Assembly (NCBI GenBank): GCA_023954595.1
Contig: JAGSHJ010000055.1
Location: 1-11,646 of the forward strand
From: Bacteriovoracaceae bacterium
Lineage (GTDB): Bacteria > Bdellovibrionota > Bacteriovoracia > Bacteriovoracales > Bacteriovoracaceae
DNA length: 11,646 bases
Reading direction: 5' to 3'
A model generated the notes under the pieces. The model was given only the letters and a program-made list of their open reading frames with translations. It was not told the origin of the DNA and made no database searches. This document shows, one piece after another, positions 1 through 7,408 of the stretch (its first letter is position 1; each line of letters opens with the position of its first letter). The translations under genes and the position numbers were made by a program.

Positions 1-2249
1 ATATGTATGTCATCAAAGTTTAGCCCTTGGCTCTGTAGAGCGGTCTGGGCAACAGGCCTGATCTGCTTCTCAATATAGTGATGATAATCAGGCTGTTCTT
101 TGTTGATAGATACAGGCCTAGGCCCTTGGACTGTCATTATGTAACTAATAGAGCGCAGACGCTTTTGCTTCTCTATAGGCAGAAGCTTTGCCGCCTTAAT
201 ATGCGGAGGTAAACTTTTCGTATATTCATCCAAGCTCTTTGAGAGTTTTTTCTTATAAACCAACTTGTGATCATACTCTCCTGCTTCGAGTCTTTTTATT
301 TCCGACTTTATGAAATACTCAAGCGGCTCTCCAAGAAAAAGTCTCTCAAACAATTCAAATTGAAAATCTTTTGCAAGCTCAGTCCAATCACTTCTCACAT
401 ATTCCATTCCAACAAAACTTAACTTTCCATTGCTGTAGCCAACATAGCGCTTTTTTGCACCTTGCTCAGACCCTCTTGCAGTAGAGAAAAATAGCTGCTC
501 AAAGGTTTTCTCAAGCTCAACTTCAAGCTTGGACTCACACTTAAATTCGTCTTTAATAATTTGTGCTAGATAATAGTTTAGATTTGACGCTAACTTTTTA
601 ACGTCCTCATCCCCCTCCAATTTTACAAACAAAGAGTCAGTATCTCCGTAGACAACCTTAAGACCTAAGTTATCAAAAAATGTAATTGATTGATTTAAAA
701 TCCAATGCCCCGTAGTCGTGATGGCAGTAGGAAGGTCTGCATGATAGAAACGTGACTTTGGAGACCCCATGACACCATAGAATGAATTCATCAAAATTTT
801 AATCGCCTGAGACAGTGCCTGATTTCCATTTTCTTTGGCATTAGTTCTTTTTGCTCCCAACTCTTCAAGAAAACTTGGGAGAATATTCTCTCTACGACTA
901 AATTTAATCCCTGCTGGAGTGTTTACAGGGTCGATCTGCGCTTTAATTCTAGAGTATGGATCAATGAAAAATGTTCGAATGATTGATGGATATAGACTTT
1001 TAAAATCAAACACGGCAACGTTTTGATACAGCCCTGCAACAGGCTCAATAACCATACCACCGGCCGAGTGTTCATCCCTTGCCATATCCACTATATTTGG
1101 AGCAACAAGCCCTTTTCTATGTAGTCTTGGAAGAAAGAAGTGATCAAACGCCATCGTAGAAATTCCAACCTTGTCAATTTGCTGGCCACTGAACATTGAT
1201 CGGGCATGAATAAGGTTATAAATATCTAGCTTTAAGAAAATCTGGTGAACTAATCTACAATCCTCAATATTATAAAATGCAAGAGAGGCCTTATCCTCTT
1301 TAAATCGTCTCTCAATCTCATCCACTTTTTCTTTACCAGTCGCTGAAATATCCTTACTCAAACCTAGAACTTCATTGGCAACTGTATCTAGTTTCATATT
1401 GGAAAAAGAAAAGAAGTTGTTTCTAAGAAGTGGTGGGCCATCCAAAACAACTCGCCCTCTTATTGTGGCGTAAAGCATATTGTTTCGTTCTTGAAGCTCT
1501 ATCTGGCTATTGTCTCTGCCCATCTTAAGCTCTATTCCAAATTGGCGAGCTTTTTTGTCCATAAACTTAAAGTCAAAGCCCACGATATGCCAGCCAACGA
1601 TAAAGTCAGGGTCATACTCTTGGATGAACTCCATCGTACTCTCCAAAACTTCTTTCTCGTTGGAGCGAAGTTCGCATAGCTCGTCCAATTTTCTATTTGA
1701 ATCTCCCCACATATAAACGATATCTTTTTGGGTATCACCTTTTGTGTAGCTCAGGCCTATTGAGTACAGGCTTCCATCCATACCTGTTTCAATATCTAGC
1801 GAGAGTGTTGAAAATGTAGGCCTATACCAACAACTTTTAACCTGAGGGTTTGTGTAAACTCGAAGATTTCCTTGGGTGACATACTCACCTGCAAATTCCA
1901 GTGAGCCATTAATAAATCGCTCCATCAAAAAACGAGACTCTGGCCTTATGTCATTTTCATAGGTTCTTATCCCACTTTGAGATAGCTTATCTCTACCTTC
2001 ATACAACTTTTGAAGGTTTTGAAAATAAAGTGCCTTAACCTTTTCACCCTCAAAGGTTGTCAGTTCAAGATCCTTTGACTTAGAAAGTCCAAGATCACTA
2101 TTGAGTTTTGCGCTTTGTCCTACAAAAAACAGCGGGTCTTGATTGTCAAAACGAAGTAAAAAGCTTCCCTCATCAGAAGTGCCATAAATCTCTAGAGGAT
2201 ATTTTTTATGATCATCCCAAAAACTATTTAAAATAAAACCCTGTTGCAT
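1..2249 (-). CDS. polB: DNA polymerase II (family B), 3' end beyond left edge
   Basis: Family B DNA polymerase with 3'-5' proofreading exonuclease, the Pol II type used in repair and replication restart. Reading the reverse complement gives 749 uninterrupted codons to the window edge; E. coli Pol II has 783 and the alignment suggests only some 10-15 residues are missing. Visible motifs in order: Exo I SLDIETG (150-156, D152 and E154), Exo II IVGWHIVGFDF (217-227), Exo III YNIEDC (326-331), polymerase motif A DFKSLYPSI (415-423), motif B KILMNSFYGVMG (484-495), motif C YGDTDS (534-539), then a KKRY element. All catalytic acids are present, so both activities should be intact. The ATG follows the TrmB-like stop codon by 9 bases, and the AGGA ribosome site includes part of that stop, indicating translational coupling. 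Third gene of the sirtuin/TrmB-like/polB operon. I saw no E. coli-type LexA box upstream of the operon. Confidence 0.96.
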   Translation of the reverse strand, partial: MQQGFILNSFWDDHKKYPLEIYGTSDEGSFLLRFDNQDPLFFVGQSAKLNSDLGLSKSKDLELTTFEGEKVKALYFQNLQKLYEGRDKLSQSGIRTYENDIRPESRFLMERFINGSLEFAGEYVTQGNLRVYTNPQVKSCWYRPTFSTLSLDIETGMDGSLYSIGLSYTKGDTQKDIVYMWGDSNRKLDELCELRSNEKEVLESTMEFIQEYDPDFIVGWHIVGFDFKFMDKKARQFGIELKMGRDNSQIELQERNNMLYATIRGRVVLDGPPLLRNNFFSFSNMKLDTVANEVLGLSKDISATGKEKVDEIERRFKEDKASLAFYNIEDCRLVHQIFLKLDIYNLIHARSMFSGQQIDKVGISTMAFDHFFLPRLHRKGLVAPNIVDMARDEHSAGGMVIEPVAGLYQNVAVFDFKSLYPSIIRTFFIDPYSRIKAQIDPVNTPAGIKFSRRENILPSFLEELGAKRTNAKENGNQALSQAIKILMNSFYGVMGSPKSRFYHADLPTAITTTGHWILNQSITFFDNLGLKVVYGDTDSLFVKLEGDEDVKKLASNLNYYLAQIIKDEFKCESKLEVELEKTFEQLFFSTARGSEQGAKKRYVGYSNGKLSFVGMEYVRSDWTELAKDFQFELFERLFLGEPLEYFIKSEIKRLEAGEYDHKLVYKKKLSKSLDEYTKSLPPHIKAAKLLPIEKQKRLRSISYIMTVQGPRPVSINKEQPDYHHYIEKQIRPVAQTALQSQGLNFDDIH

Positions 2250-2258
2250 AATAGATTC

Positions 2259-2921
2259 CTAACGAATGTTGAGTTGGTAGAGTGCCTGTCCGCTCAAAGA
2301 ATACTTTTTTTCAAAAGGAGTTAAAAACTCTACTGGCGTAAACTCTTGAAGCTCGCACTGGCGTTTGCCAACATGGCCTGCAACTAAAGCAAAGTCTTCT
2401 AAATACCGCTTCCAATTGCTTCGAATTTCAATATTGGAAGAAAGCTCTAAAATAAAAGACAACATAGGGTTTGCATACCACCTACGTTTTACCCCTTTAA
2501 GTTTTGGCCAAGGATTTGGATATAAGATGTATTGCTTGGTAACTTCGAGCGCATTGTCTTTTTGAAGCTCATACAATGCAGGCCAGACATCTTGCAAGTC
2601 AGCCTGAAGTAGCAATAAGTTACTCGGTACATCTTTTTTAAAGGAGTTGTTTCTCTCAATTCTACTGACAGACTTATCAACACCTAAAACAATTTGGTCA
2701 CTATACTTTTGGGCAAGCTTAAAAGAACTCTCACCAATGCCACAGCCGGTATCAAAAACAACTCTCTTCCCCTGAAGCTTTTCCAGCAAAATAGCCTTCA
2801 TTGCGTCTTTATCTTCGGAGGGCCTTTTATACGTGTCGATCGTGAATTTTGAAGCAATCTTTAACAGATCCTCTTCTTCTCGATAGGCCGTGGCCGTAAC
2901 TGGCTTTGAATTTCCGCTCAT
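2259..2921 (-). CDS. TrmB-family SAM-dependent methyltransferase (tRNA m7G46-type, divergent active site)
   Basis: 220 residues with a class I methyltransferase fold of the TrmB family, whose classical members methylate N7 of G46 in tRNA. Motif I is FDTGCGIGES (56-65), followed by an acidic strand end VLGVDKS (78-84). The family signature around the active site reads YPNPWPK then KRR (134-147), and the C-terminal TPFEKKY..G element (201-211) matches the usual T-x-x-E-x-K end of TrmB. Oddities: the Asp of the canonical DPWxKxRHxKRR is Asn136, the conserved RH pair is replaced by LKGV-type residues, and the later conserved TD before the tyrosine helix reads SN (168-169). It could therefore be a divergent tRNA methyltransferase, one with another substrate, or one with weak activity; I give no gene symbol for that reason. 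The start ATG overlaps the upstream sirtuin stop by 4 bases (ATGA). Confidence 0.82.
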   Translation of the reverse strand: MSGNSKPVTATAYREEEDLLKIASKFTIDTYKRPSEDKDAMKAILLEKLQGKRVVFDTGCGIGESSFKLAQKYSDQIVLGVDKSVSRIERNNSFKKDVPSNLLLLQADLQDVWPALYELQKDNALEVTKQYILYPNPWPKLKGVKRRWYANPMLSFILELSSNIEIRSNWKRYLEDFALVAGHVGKRQCELQEFTPVEFLTPFEKKYSLSGQALYQLNIR

Positions 2922-3619
2922 ATTTTTATACCTAAATAAGTTTGAATAAATTCAGGTACAAGCATACTCGCCTTTCCCTGAAAGGTCGTGGTGTAATACT
3001 GGCTCATTTGGGTCTTTTCCAAATTAAGCTCTACCGTTGGGATTTGGTTAAAGTTGGCCATGCTAACAAAACCTGCGGCCGGATACACTTGGCTGGAGGT
3101 CCCAACAGCAATGAATAAATCCGCTTGTCCTATAAGTTCAGGAATCTTGTCCCCGCATTTTATATCTTCACCAAACCAAACGATATCTGGTCGCCAAATT
3201 TGAAACTGCTCTTCTGGAACTTGTCCCTCAAAGTATCGAGTTTGTCCTGTTTCATTGTTTCGAATTCTTCTAAGCTCCCCATGCATATGCAACACTTTCT
3301 TGGCGCCACCACGTTCATGAAGATCATCAACATTTTGAGTAATGACAGATACGTTGAAGTTTTTACACTTGCTCAAGGCCCCAATTGCTTTATGAGCAGG
3401 ATTGGGTTCAACCTCATGTAGTTGTGCCCTTCTTAGATTATAGAAGCGATGAACGAGATTAGGGTCTCGGGCATACGCCTTTGGGCAGGCGACTTCTTGA
3501 ATTGAGTGATTTTCCCATAGGCCATCTTGATCCCTGAAGGTTTTAATCCCCGACTCTTGGGAGATACCCGCTCCGGTCAAAAATACGATGTTTTTTACTT
3601 TGGTTAAATCAATTTCCAC
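2918..3619 (-). CDS. cobB: Sir2-family NAD-dependent protein deacylase (CobB type), zinc cysteines absent
   Basis: NAD+-dependent lysine deacylase, 233 residues, about the size of short CobB. Visible: the Rossmann entry LTGAGISQESGI.TFRD (14-30), the catalytic QNVDDLHERGG (95-105), the general-base histidine in HMHGEL (H113), VWFGE (147-151), and the NAD-binding GTSSQVYPAAG (173-183). FYNLRR (59-64) contains Tyr60 and Arg63, the YxxR pair that in E. coli CobB and human SIRT5 binds acidic acyl groups, so desuccinylase or demalonylase activity is plausible. The stretch between HGEL and RPDIVWFGE (115-142) contains no cysteine at all, whereas E. coli CobB carries its four zinc ligands there. The start is GTG, with a GGA seven bases upstream; the protein then begins just before the first beta strand as in CobB. 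First gene of the operon, divergent from the ThrE-like gene. Confidence 0.93.
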   Translation of the reverse strand: MEIDLTKVKNIVFLTGAGISQESGIKTFRDQDGLWENHSIQEVACPKAYARDPNLVHRFYNLRRAQLHEVEPNPAHKAIGALSKCKNFNVSVITQNVDDLHERGGAKKVLHMHGELRRIRNNETGQTRYFEGQVPEEQFQIWRPDIVWFGEDIKCGDKIPELIGQADLFIAVGTSSQVYPAAGFVSMANFNQIPTVELNLEKTQMSQYYTTTFQGKASMLVPEFIQTYLGIKI

Positions 3620-3718
3620 AAGATTTCCGATGGCTTTTATTTTGATTCGCTGTTAAAAATAGGATCAGAGAATACCTCGTATTTTAAGCGCATTTTACTA
3701 GTTTTTGAAAGGCATATC
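3620..3718. promoter_or_regulatory. Divergent intergenic region: sirtuin operon / thrE-like gene
   Basis: The 99 bases between the two divergent start codons must hold the promoters of both the sirtuin operon and the exporter gene. The stretch is AT-rich with several A/T runs. I could not find a convincing -35/-10 pair on either strand, nor a CTGT-N8-ACAG or TTAC-N3-GTAA LexA site. An AAAGG ribosome-binding sequence precedes the plus-strand ATG at 3719. Confidence 0.5.
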
Positions 3719-4936
3719 ATGAATCAAAACGCGTCAAGCAGAGAAAAGGTCGAGTTTATAATGCTAATGGCCAAGGCACTTCACCACTATGGTGCCAGTG
3801 CTGACAGGATTGAGAAAGCTCTGTTTGTTGTCTCTGAGAAGCTTAAAATTGATGGTAACTACTTCTCCCTTCCAACAGGAATTTTTGCAAATTTTAAAAT
3901 GCCCAATAATGATGAATTTACATCTATGGAGCGTCTTGAGCCAGGAAAGATTAACTTGGACAAACTCTCTGTGGCCGATCAGACTGTAGATGAAGTTCTA
4001 GATGGCAAGGTCACCCTAGCTGAGGGAATCGAGATTCTAAACGAAGTTTTTAAGAGAAAGCCTAGATTTAGGGACTTACACGTAAATATTAGCCTTTTCT
4101 TCCTAGCTTTTGGTATTGCTATCATTTTAAAAGGTAGTCTCCTGGACGCCTTAGCAGCAGGAATTTTTGGTATTGGTTCAGGTCTTTTCACTTCGGCGGT
4201 TAAAACGGAGAGAATTGATACCATTGCTGAAGCAATCATAGCCTTTATTGTATCCTTTTGTGCTTTTGCACTTCCATACTTTGGATTTGCCATAAGCCCA
4301 AGTGTCGTTATTTTGGCCGCATTAATCTACTTTATACCAGGGCTTAACCTCACCATGGCCATCCATGAGATATCTTCTCAAAACCTCACTAGTGGAACGG
4401 CGAGGCTTACTGGTGCCATCATAATCATGCTGAAGATATCTTTTGGCTCATACATTGGTGCGGAGGTGGCCCAAGGCCTATTTCCAATAGAATTCATTGC
4501 ACCTGACTCTTCATTAGATCCATTGTGGATTTGGCCAACACTGGTTGTTGTACCCTTAACTTTTGTAGTGTTATTTCAGGCCAATCCAAGAGATGCATTT
4601 TGGATCATGTTAGGTGGTTTCATCAGCTTTAGCTCCTCTACATATTGTAGTGAACAGTTTGGCCTAATAGCAGGGGCATTCACAAGTGGGGTTATCATTG
4701 GTGCAGGATCTAATATGTTTGCAAGAGTCATGCAAAGACCTGCAATGATCGTCCTAATGCCCGCGATTATCCTACTTGTACCGGGCAGTATTGGGTACAA
4801 AGGCCTTAACTTTCTGTTCACTCAGAACACGATAGATGGCATAAATACCTTATTTAACTCAGCTACAATAGGTATGGGCCTTGTGGCCGGCGCGTATTTT
4901 GGAAACATTCTGGTTAAGCCTAAGAGGTCGCTATAA
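3719..4936 (+). CDS. ThrE-type threonine/serine exporter, fused N and C domains
   Basis: Inner-membrane protein of 405 residues of the ThrE/DUF1212 family, which exports threonine and serine using the proton gradient. The soluble N-terminal part has the family's HHYGASADRIE (22-32) and FSLPTGIFANF (49-59) motifs and runs to about residue 120. Hydrophobic segments follow from HVNISLFFLAFGIAIIL (121) to the C-terminus, compatible with ten passes. The PGLNLTMAIHEISS and LTSGTARLTGA stretch (208-233) is the conserved end of the ThrE_1 half, and MPAIILLVPGSIGYKGL (347-363) the conserved signature of the ThrE_2 half. Both halves lie in one chain, as in Corynebacterium ThrE and unlike the split YjjP/YjjB pair. 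ATG chosen with AAAGG upstream. Possibly cotranscribed with the next gene (79-base gap, no terminator seen). The substrate is inferred from the family. Confidence 0.9.
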   Translation: MNQNASSREKVEFIMLMAKALHHYGASADRIEKALFVVSEKLKIDGNYFSLPTGIFANFKMPNNDEFTSMERLEPGKINLDKLSVADQTVDEVLDGKVTLAEGIEILNEVFKRKPRFRDLHVNISLFFLAFGIAIILKGSLLDALAAGIFGIGSGLFTSAVKTERIDTIAEAIIAFIVSFCAFALPYFGFAISPSVVILAALIYFIPGLNLTMAIHEISSQNLTSGTARLTGAIIIMLKISFGSYIGAEVAQGLFPIEFIAPDSSLDPLWIWPTLVVVPLTFVVLFQANPRDAFWIMLGGFISFSSSTYCSEQFGLIAGAFTSGVIIGAGSNMFARVMQRPAMIVLMPAIILLVPGSIGYKGLNFLFTQNTIDGINTLFNSATIGMGLVAGAYFGNILVKPKRSL

Positions 4937-5005
4937 GCAGCTTTTCTTAACAAAACCATAACACACTAGCTGCACAGTTTCTGGTATCTTGCGGGTGATT
5001 CAACC

Positions 5006-5010
5006 AGGAG
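5006..5010 (+). promoter_or_regulatory. Ribosome binding site that fixes the phosphate transporter start
   Basis: AGGAG five bases before the ATG at 5016. It decides against an in-frame TTG at 4989, which would add nine residues (MRVIQPGDV) encoded by the ribosome-site region itself. Confidence 0.8.
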
Positions 5011-5015
5011 ATGTT

Positions 5016-6176
5016 ATGAACACACCAGAAACTACGACAACAACAGCACAGCAGGGCGTTGACAGGTCCCAGCTAATTGACCTTGCTCTCAGAGTTCTTA
5101 CAGTTGCGGCCCTATTATTTATCTTCCTTGTAGGAGTTAAAACACTAGGTGGCTCTTTTAAGCTTCTTGGCGGAGGTTTTGCTAAAGGCCTTCTAAACGT
5201 AACGGCCAATCCAATCCTAGGATTGTTTTCGGGCATGCTTGCAACGGTTCTATTTCAAAGTTCATCAGTTACAACCTCAATCATTGTAGGTCTTGTTGCC
5301 AGCTCCTCTCTTTCTTTGAGTGGTGCAATTCCAATGATCATGGGGGCCAACTTGGGAACAAGTGTAACAAACTCTCTTGTGTCACTTGGATATCTTAAAA
5401 ATCAAAAACACTTTCGTGACGCATTTGCAGCTGCAACGGTACACGATCTATTCAATATTTTAACAGTGGCCGTAATGCTTCCTGTGGAACTTGCTACTGG
5501 TATTTTAGAGAAGTCAGCTTCAGCTCTAGCAACAATGCTTTATGGGACAGGCTCAGCAATGTCCTACTCTTCTCCATTAAAAGCTGCGATCAAGCCTGTA
5601 GCGAGTGGAATTAAAGCTCTTGTTACAGAGACTGCAGGTCTTAAAGGTGTATTTGCAGGTGGCGTGATGGTTATCATCTCAGCGGCACTAATCATCTTCG
5701 CACTAAGCTTTATTGTAAAAATCATGAAGAAAGTGGTTGAGTCCAATAAAGGTGAAATCATCGAGAACCTTCTATCTAAAAATGGATATGTTGCAGTTGG
5801 CTTTGGAGCTCTTCTTACTATTTCAGTTCAATCAAGCTCAATCACAACTTCACTACTTGTACCAATGGCGGGAGCAGGTGTTCTAGGATTAAATACAATC
5901 CTACCAGTGACAATTGGCGCAAACATTGGAACAACAGCAACCGCACTATTGGCAGCACTTGCTGGAAATGTATCAGGCCTTGCCATAGCACTAGTTCACT
6001 TTTTGTTTAATATTTCTGGAATGCTTCTTTGGTATGTAAACCCAACTCTTAGACAAGTGCCTATCAAGCTTTGTGAAAAACTAGCTGACCGTACTTTGAA
6101 AAATAGATTTCATGGAATTGCATATATAGGATTAGTTTTCTTTGCAATACCACTATCTCTAACTTTTGTTCTTTAG
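5016..6176 (+). CDS. Na+/phosphate cotransporter family protein (NptA-like, PF02690)
   Basis: Integral membrane protein of 386 residues in the type II Na+/Pi cotransporter family, which takes up inorganic phosphate with sodium. The hallmark inverted structural repeat is clear: QSSSVTTS (81-88) with GANLGTSVTN (110-119) in the first half, and QSSSITTS (272-279) with GANIGTTATA (301-310) in the second. Each half also has a histidine followed by a phenylalanine-rich turn (HDLFN 143-147, HFLFN 328-332). A short Thr-rich cytosolic N-terminus precedes the first membrane segment near residue 27. Length is close to bacterial NptA and it lacks the C-terminal PhoU-like domain of longer YjbB proteins. 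Preceded by an excellent AGGAG, followed by a terminator. A sodium-coupled transporter fits a marine or saline host, but that is inference. Confidence 0.92.
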   Translation: MNTPETTTTTAQQGVDRSQLIDLALRVLTVAALLFIFLVGVKTLGGSFKLLGGGFAKGLLNVTANPILGLFSGMLATVLFQSSSVTTSIIVGLVASSSLSLSGAIPMIMGANLGTSVTNSLVSLGYLKNQKHFRDAFAAATVHDLFNILTVAVMLPVELATGILEKSASALATMLYGTGSAMSYSSPLKAAIKPVASGIKALVTETAGLKGVFAGGVMVIISAALIIFALSFIVKIMKKVVESNKGEIIENLLSKNGYVAVGFGALLTISVQSSSITTSLLVPMAGAGVLGLNTILPVTIGANIGTTATALLAALAGNVSGLAIALVHFLFNISGMLLWYVNPTLRQVPIKLCEKLADRTLKNRFHGIAYIGLVFFAIPLSLTFVL

Positions 6177-6187
6177 ACTATTCTAAA

Positions 6188-6213
6188 TGGGAAGGGCACC
6201 TGGTCCCTTCCCA
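6188..6213 (+). terminator. Intrinsic terminator after the phosphate transporter
   Basis: Perfect 9-base stem TGGGAAGGG/CCCTTCCCA with an 8-base loop, starting 11 bases after the stop codon and followed by ATATATTTTATTT. A good rho-independent terminator that ends the transporter transcript. Confidence 0.88.
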
Positions 6214-6312
6214 ATATATTTTATTTCATCCCTTATATTCTTTTTAAAATCTACTTAACTTTTACTCTCCCTAACCGAATTTAGAAGGTCCTCAAACTAA
6301 GGTCTTGTAGAA

Positions 6313-6531
6313 ATGTCCAAGGGTAACAAAGAAAATTATTTACATCCGTTAGAGATGAAAATGAAGGTTAAGGCCATCTCGGCCCCAAGGCTTTTATTTT
6401 TTGAGTTTGACTGCCCTCATTGTGAACGAAAAAACGTTATGGCCAAGGCAATGACTTCTGAATACGTACTATGTTCCAGCAGCTCCTGCAGGCGCTTAAT
6501 TCATATAGAAAATTTTGATGATGTTGCTTAG
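6313..6531 (+). CDS. Small putative zinc-ribbon protein
   Basis: 72 residues, not recognised as a named family. CPHC (34-37) and a second pair of cysteines, Cys54 and Cys59 (C-x4-C), are arranged as in small zinc ribbons, with hydrophobic beta-type residues before the first knuckle (RLLFFEFDCPHC). The N-terminus is rich in lysine and methionine; the end is acidic (ENFDDVA). Such proteins often bind nucleic acid or another protein, but nothing in the context shows which. ATG at 6313, with a weak AAGG ten bases upstream. The stop overlaps the stop of the convergent minus-strand gene by 4 bases (TTAG at 6528-6531). It has its own upstream region after the transporter terminator and is probably expressed alone. 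Confidence 0.72.
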   Translation: MSKGNKENYLHPLEMKMKVKAISAPRLLFFEFDCPHCERKNVMAKAMTSEYVLCSSSSCRRLIHIENFDDVA

Positions 6532-7355
6532 TCTTCTACGAAGTTAATCGGATAAAAGATATCATGGTCCTCATGAATAGGACGCCCTGCAATTTCAACC
6601 TTAAGGCCTCTTTCAATATCTTGTTGAAGCTTTTTTTGTCGATCTAAATCTTTTGCATTGAGTAAAAGGTCATGCTTGGTAGCGATTCTTTTCTCACCAC
6701 TTAATGCCTTTAAAATATTCTCTTCACTGTAGTCAGACAAGTAACACAGTGAGTTTTGATGGGTGTGAGCAGGCAGGTGTGCCGCCTCAAGTTTCATATT
6801 AGATAACTGAGTATGAATTTCCAAAGCACTTGAGCCCCATTGTGTGGCTCCGTAGCACATATGAATGCCAAAAACTCGACAAGCAAATGCTTTAGTCAGA
6901 AGTCCAAGACCTGGGTACTTCATACCTAGGAAGCTATTTAGAGAAGATAAATTGTGTCCAAACCAACGGTTTCTATCAGTTGTTGGAATGGCCATATACA
7001 TCGATATTGGTATTAGGCCTTCGTAGTCCTCTTCCACTGCAAGCATATTCAAAAAGTCTTCAGGTGCCTTCTCCTTTGGAATTCCAAATCCAAAGATACC
7101 CGCAGGCATTGCTGAACAATCAAAAAATACCCATTTATCCATGCCCATACCTTGATGGCCAAAGGTAAGACTGTCCATTCGATGCACAAGGTTAAAAAAG
7201 GCGCTGTTCTCGACTCTTAGGCAACTTTTAAGATTTGTCTCTTCAAACTGCTTTCCAAATACGGAGAGGTTGTAGTTTTCAAATGCTTTCGGTTTACCCA
7301 AAAGATAAGGTTGAGCTTCGTTTAGAATATTTTGGTATTTATTATCGATCTTCAT
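6528..7355 (-). CDS. Conserved-looking protein of unknown function, 275 aa
   Basis: I do not recognise this protein. It has no signal peptide or membrane segment and looks like a soluble cytoplasmic protein with mixed composition. Notable stretches are Gly/Met-rich FGHQGMGMDKW (65-75), FFDCSAMPAGIFGFGIP (77-93), RNRWFGHNLSSLNSFLG (128-144), and an Ala/His-rich LPAHTHQNSLCYLSDY (194-209); the clustered Cys, His and Trp could mark an active or metal site. The C-terminal 60 residues are charged and helical. The frame runs on upstream to a TTG at 7427, but those extra 24 residues would cross the divergent fadH start and look unlike coding sequence, so I chose the ATG at 7355. That ATG lacks a Shine-Dalgarno sequence, and a promoter-like pair sits so close that the mRNA may be nearly leaderless. 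Confidence 0.75.
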   Translation of the reverse strand: MKIDNKYQNILNEAQPYLLGKPKAFENYNLSVFGKQFEETNLKSCLRVENSAFFNLVHRMDSLTFGHQGMGMDKWVFFDCSAMPAGIFGFGIPKEKAPEDFLNMLAVEEDYEGLIPISMYMAIPTTDRNRWFGHNLSSLNSFLGMKYPGLGLLTKAFACRVFGIHMCYGATQWGSSALEIHTQLSNMKLEAAHLPAHTHQNSLCYLSDYSEENILKALSGEKRIATKHDLLLNAKDLDRQKKLQQDIERGLKVEIAGRPIHEDHDIFYPINFVED

Positions 7356-7358
7356 AAT

Positions 7359-7374
7359 TGTGATAATATTAACA
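7359..7374. promoter_or_regulatory. CRP/FNR-family-like inverted repeat between divergent genes
   Basis: TGTGA-N6-TAACA, one base away from the CRP consensus TGTGA-N6-TCACA. It lies in the short gap between the unknown gene and fadH and overlaps the -10-like hexamer of the minus-strand gene, so a bound regulator could act on both. The match is to the E. coli consensus; the host regulator is unknown. Confidence 0.4.
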
Positions 7375-7394
7375 TAAGGAAACGAAATTGACAG
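7366..7394 (-). promoter_or_regulatory. Possible promoter of the unknown 275-aa gene
   Basis: On the minus strand CTGTCA (7394-7389) and TAATAT (7371-7366) are separated by 17 bases; each matches four of six consensus positions. Transcription would begin about 3-6 bases before the ATG at 7355, which agrees with the absence of a ribosome binding site there. Weak in AT-rich DNA. Confidence 0.35.
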
Positions 7395-7398
7395 TCTT

Positions 7399-7403
7399 GG
7401 GAG
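7399..7403 (+). promoter_or_regulatory. Ribosome binding site that fixes the fadH start
   Basis: GGGAG five bases before the ATG at 7409. It favours MSKYEAIF as the N-terminus over the in-frame TTG at 7388. Confidence 0.75.
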
Positions 7404-7408
7404 AAATA

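Noticed and set aside
835..1738. Several open frames of about 60-70 codons on both strands within polB
   Set aside because: They lie in other frames of a strongly conserved polymerase gene, have no ribosome sites and no recognisable protein features.
3620..3718. LexA box upstream of the polB operon
   Set aside because: No CTGT-N8-ACAG. TTACTAGTTT near 3696 resembles half of TTAC-N3-GTAA but the second half does not match.
4937..4974. Hairpin GCAGCT/AGCTGC between the two transporter genes as terminator
   Set aside because: Only six base pairs with a loop of more than 20 bases and no U-run; not convincing.
7388..7393. Perfect TTGACA -35 hexamer before fadH
   Set aside because: A -10 at proper spacing would fall inside the fadH coding start (after 7409), and none is there; it cannot drive the gene from its own ATG.
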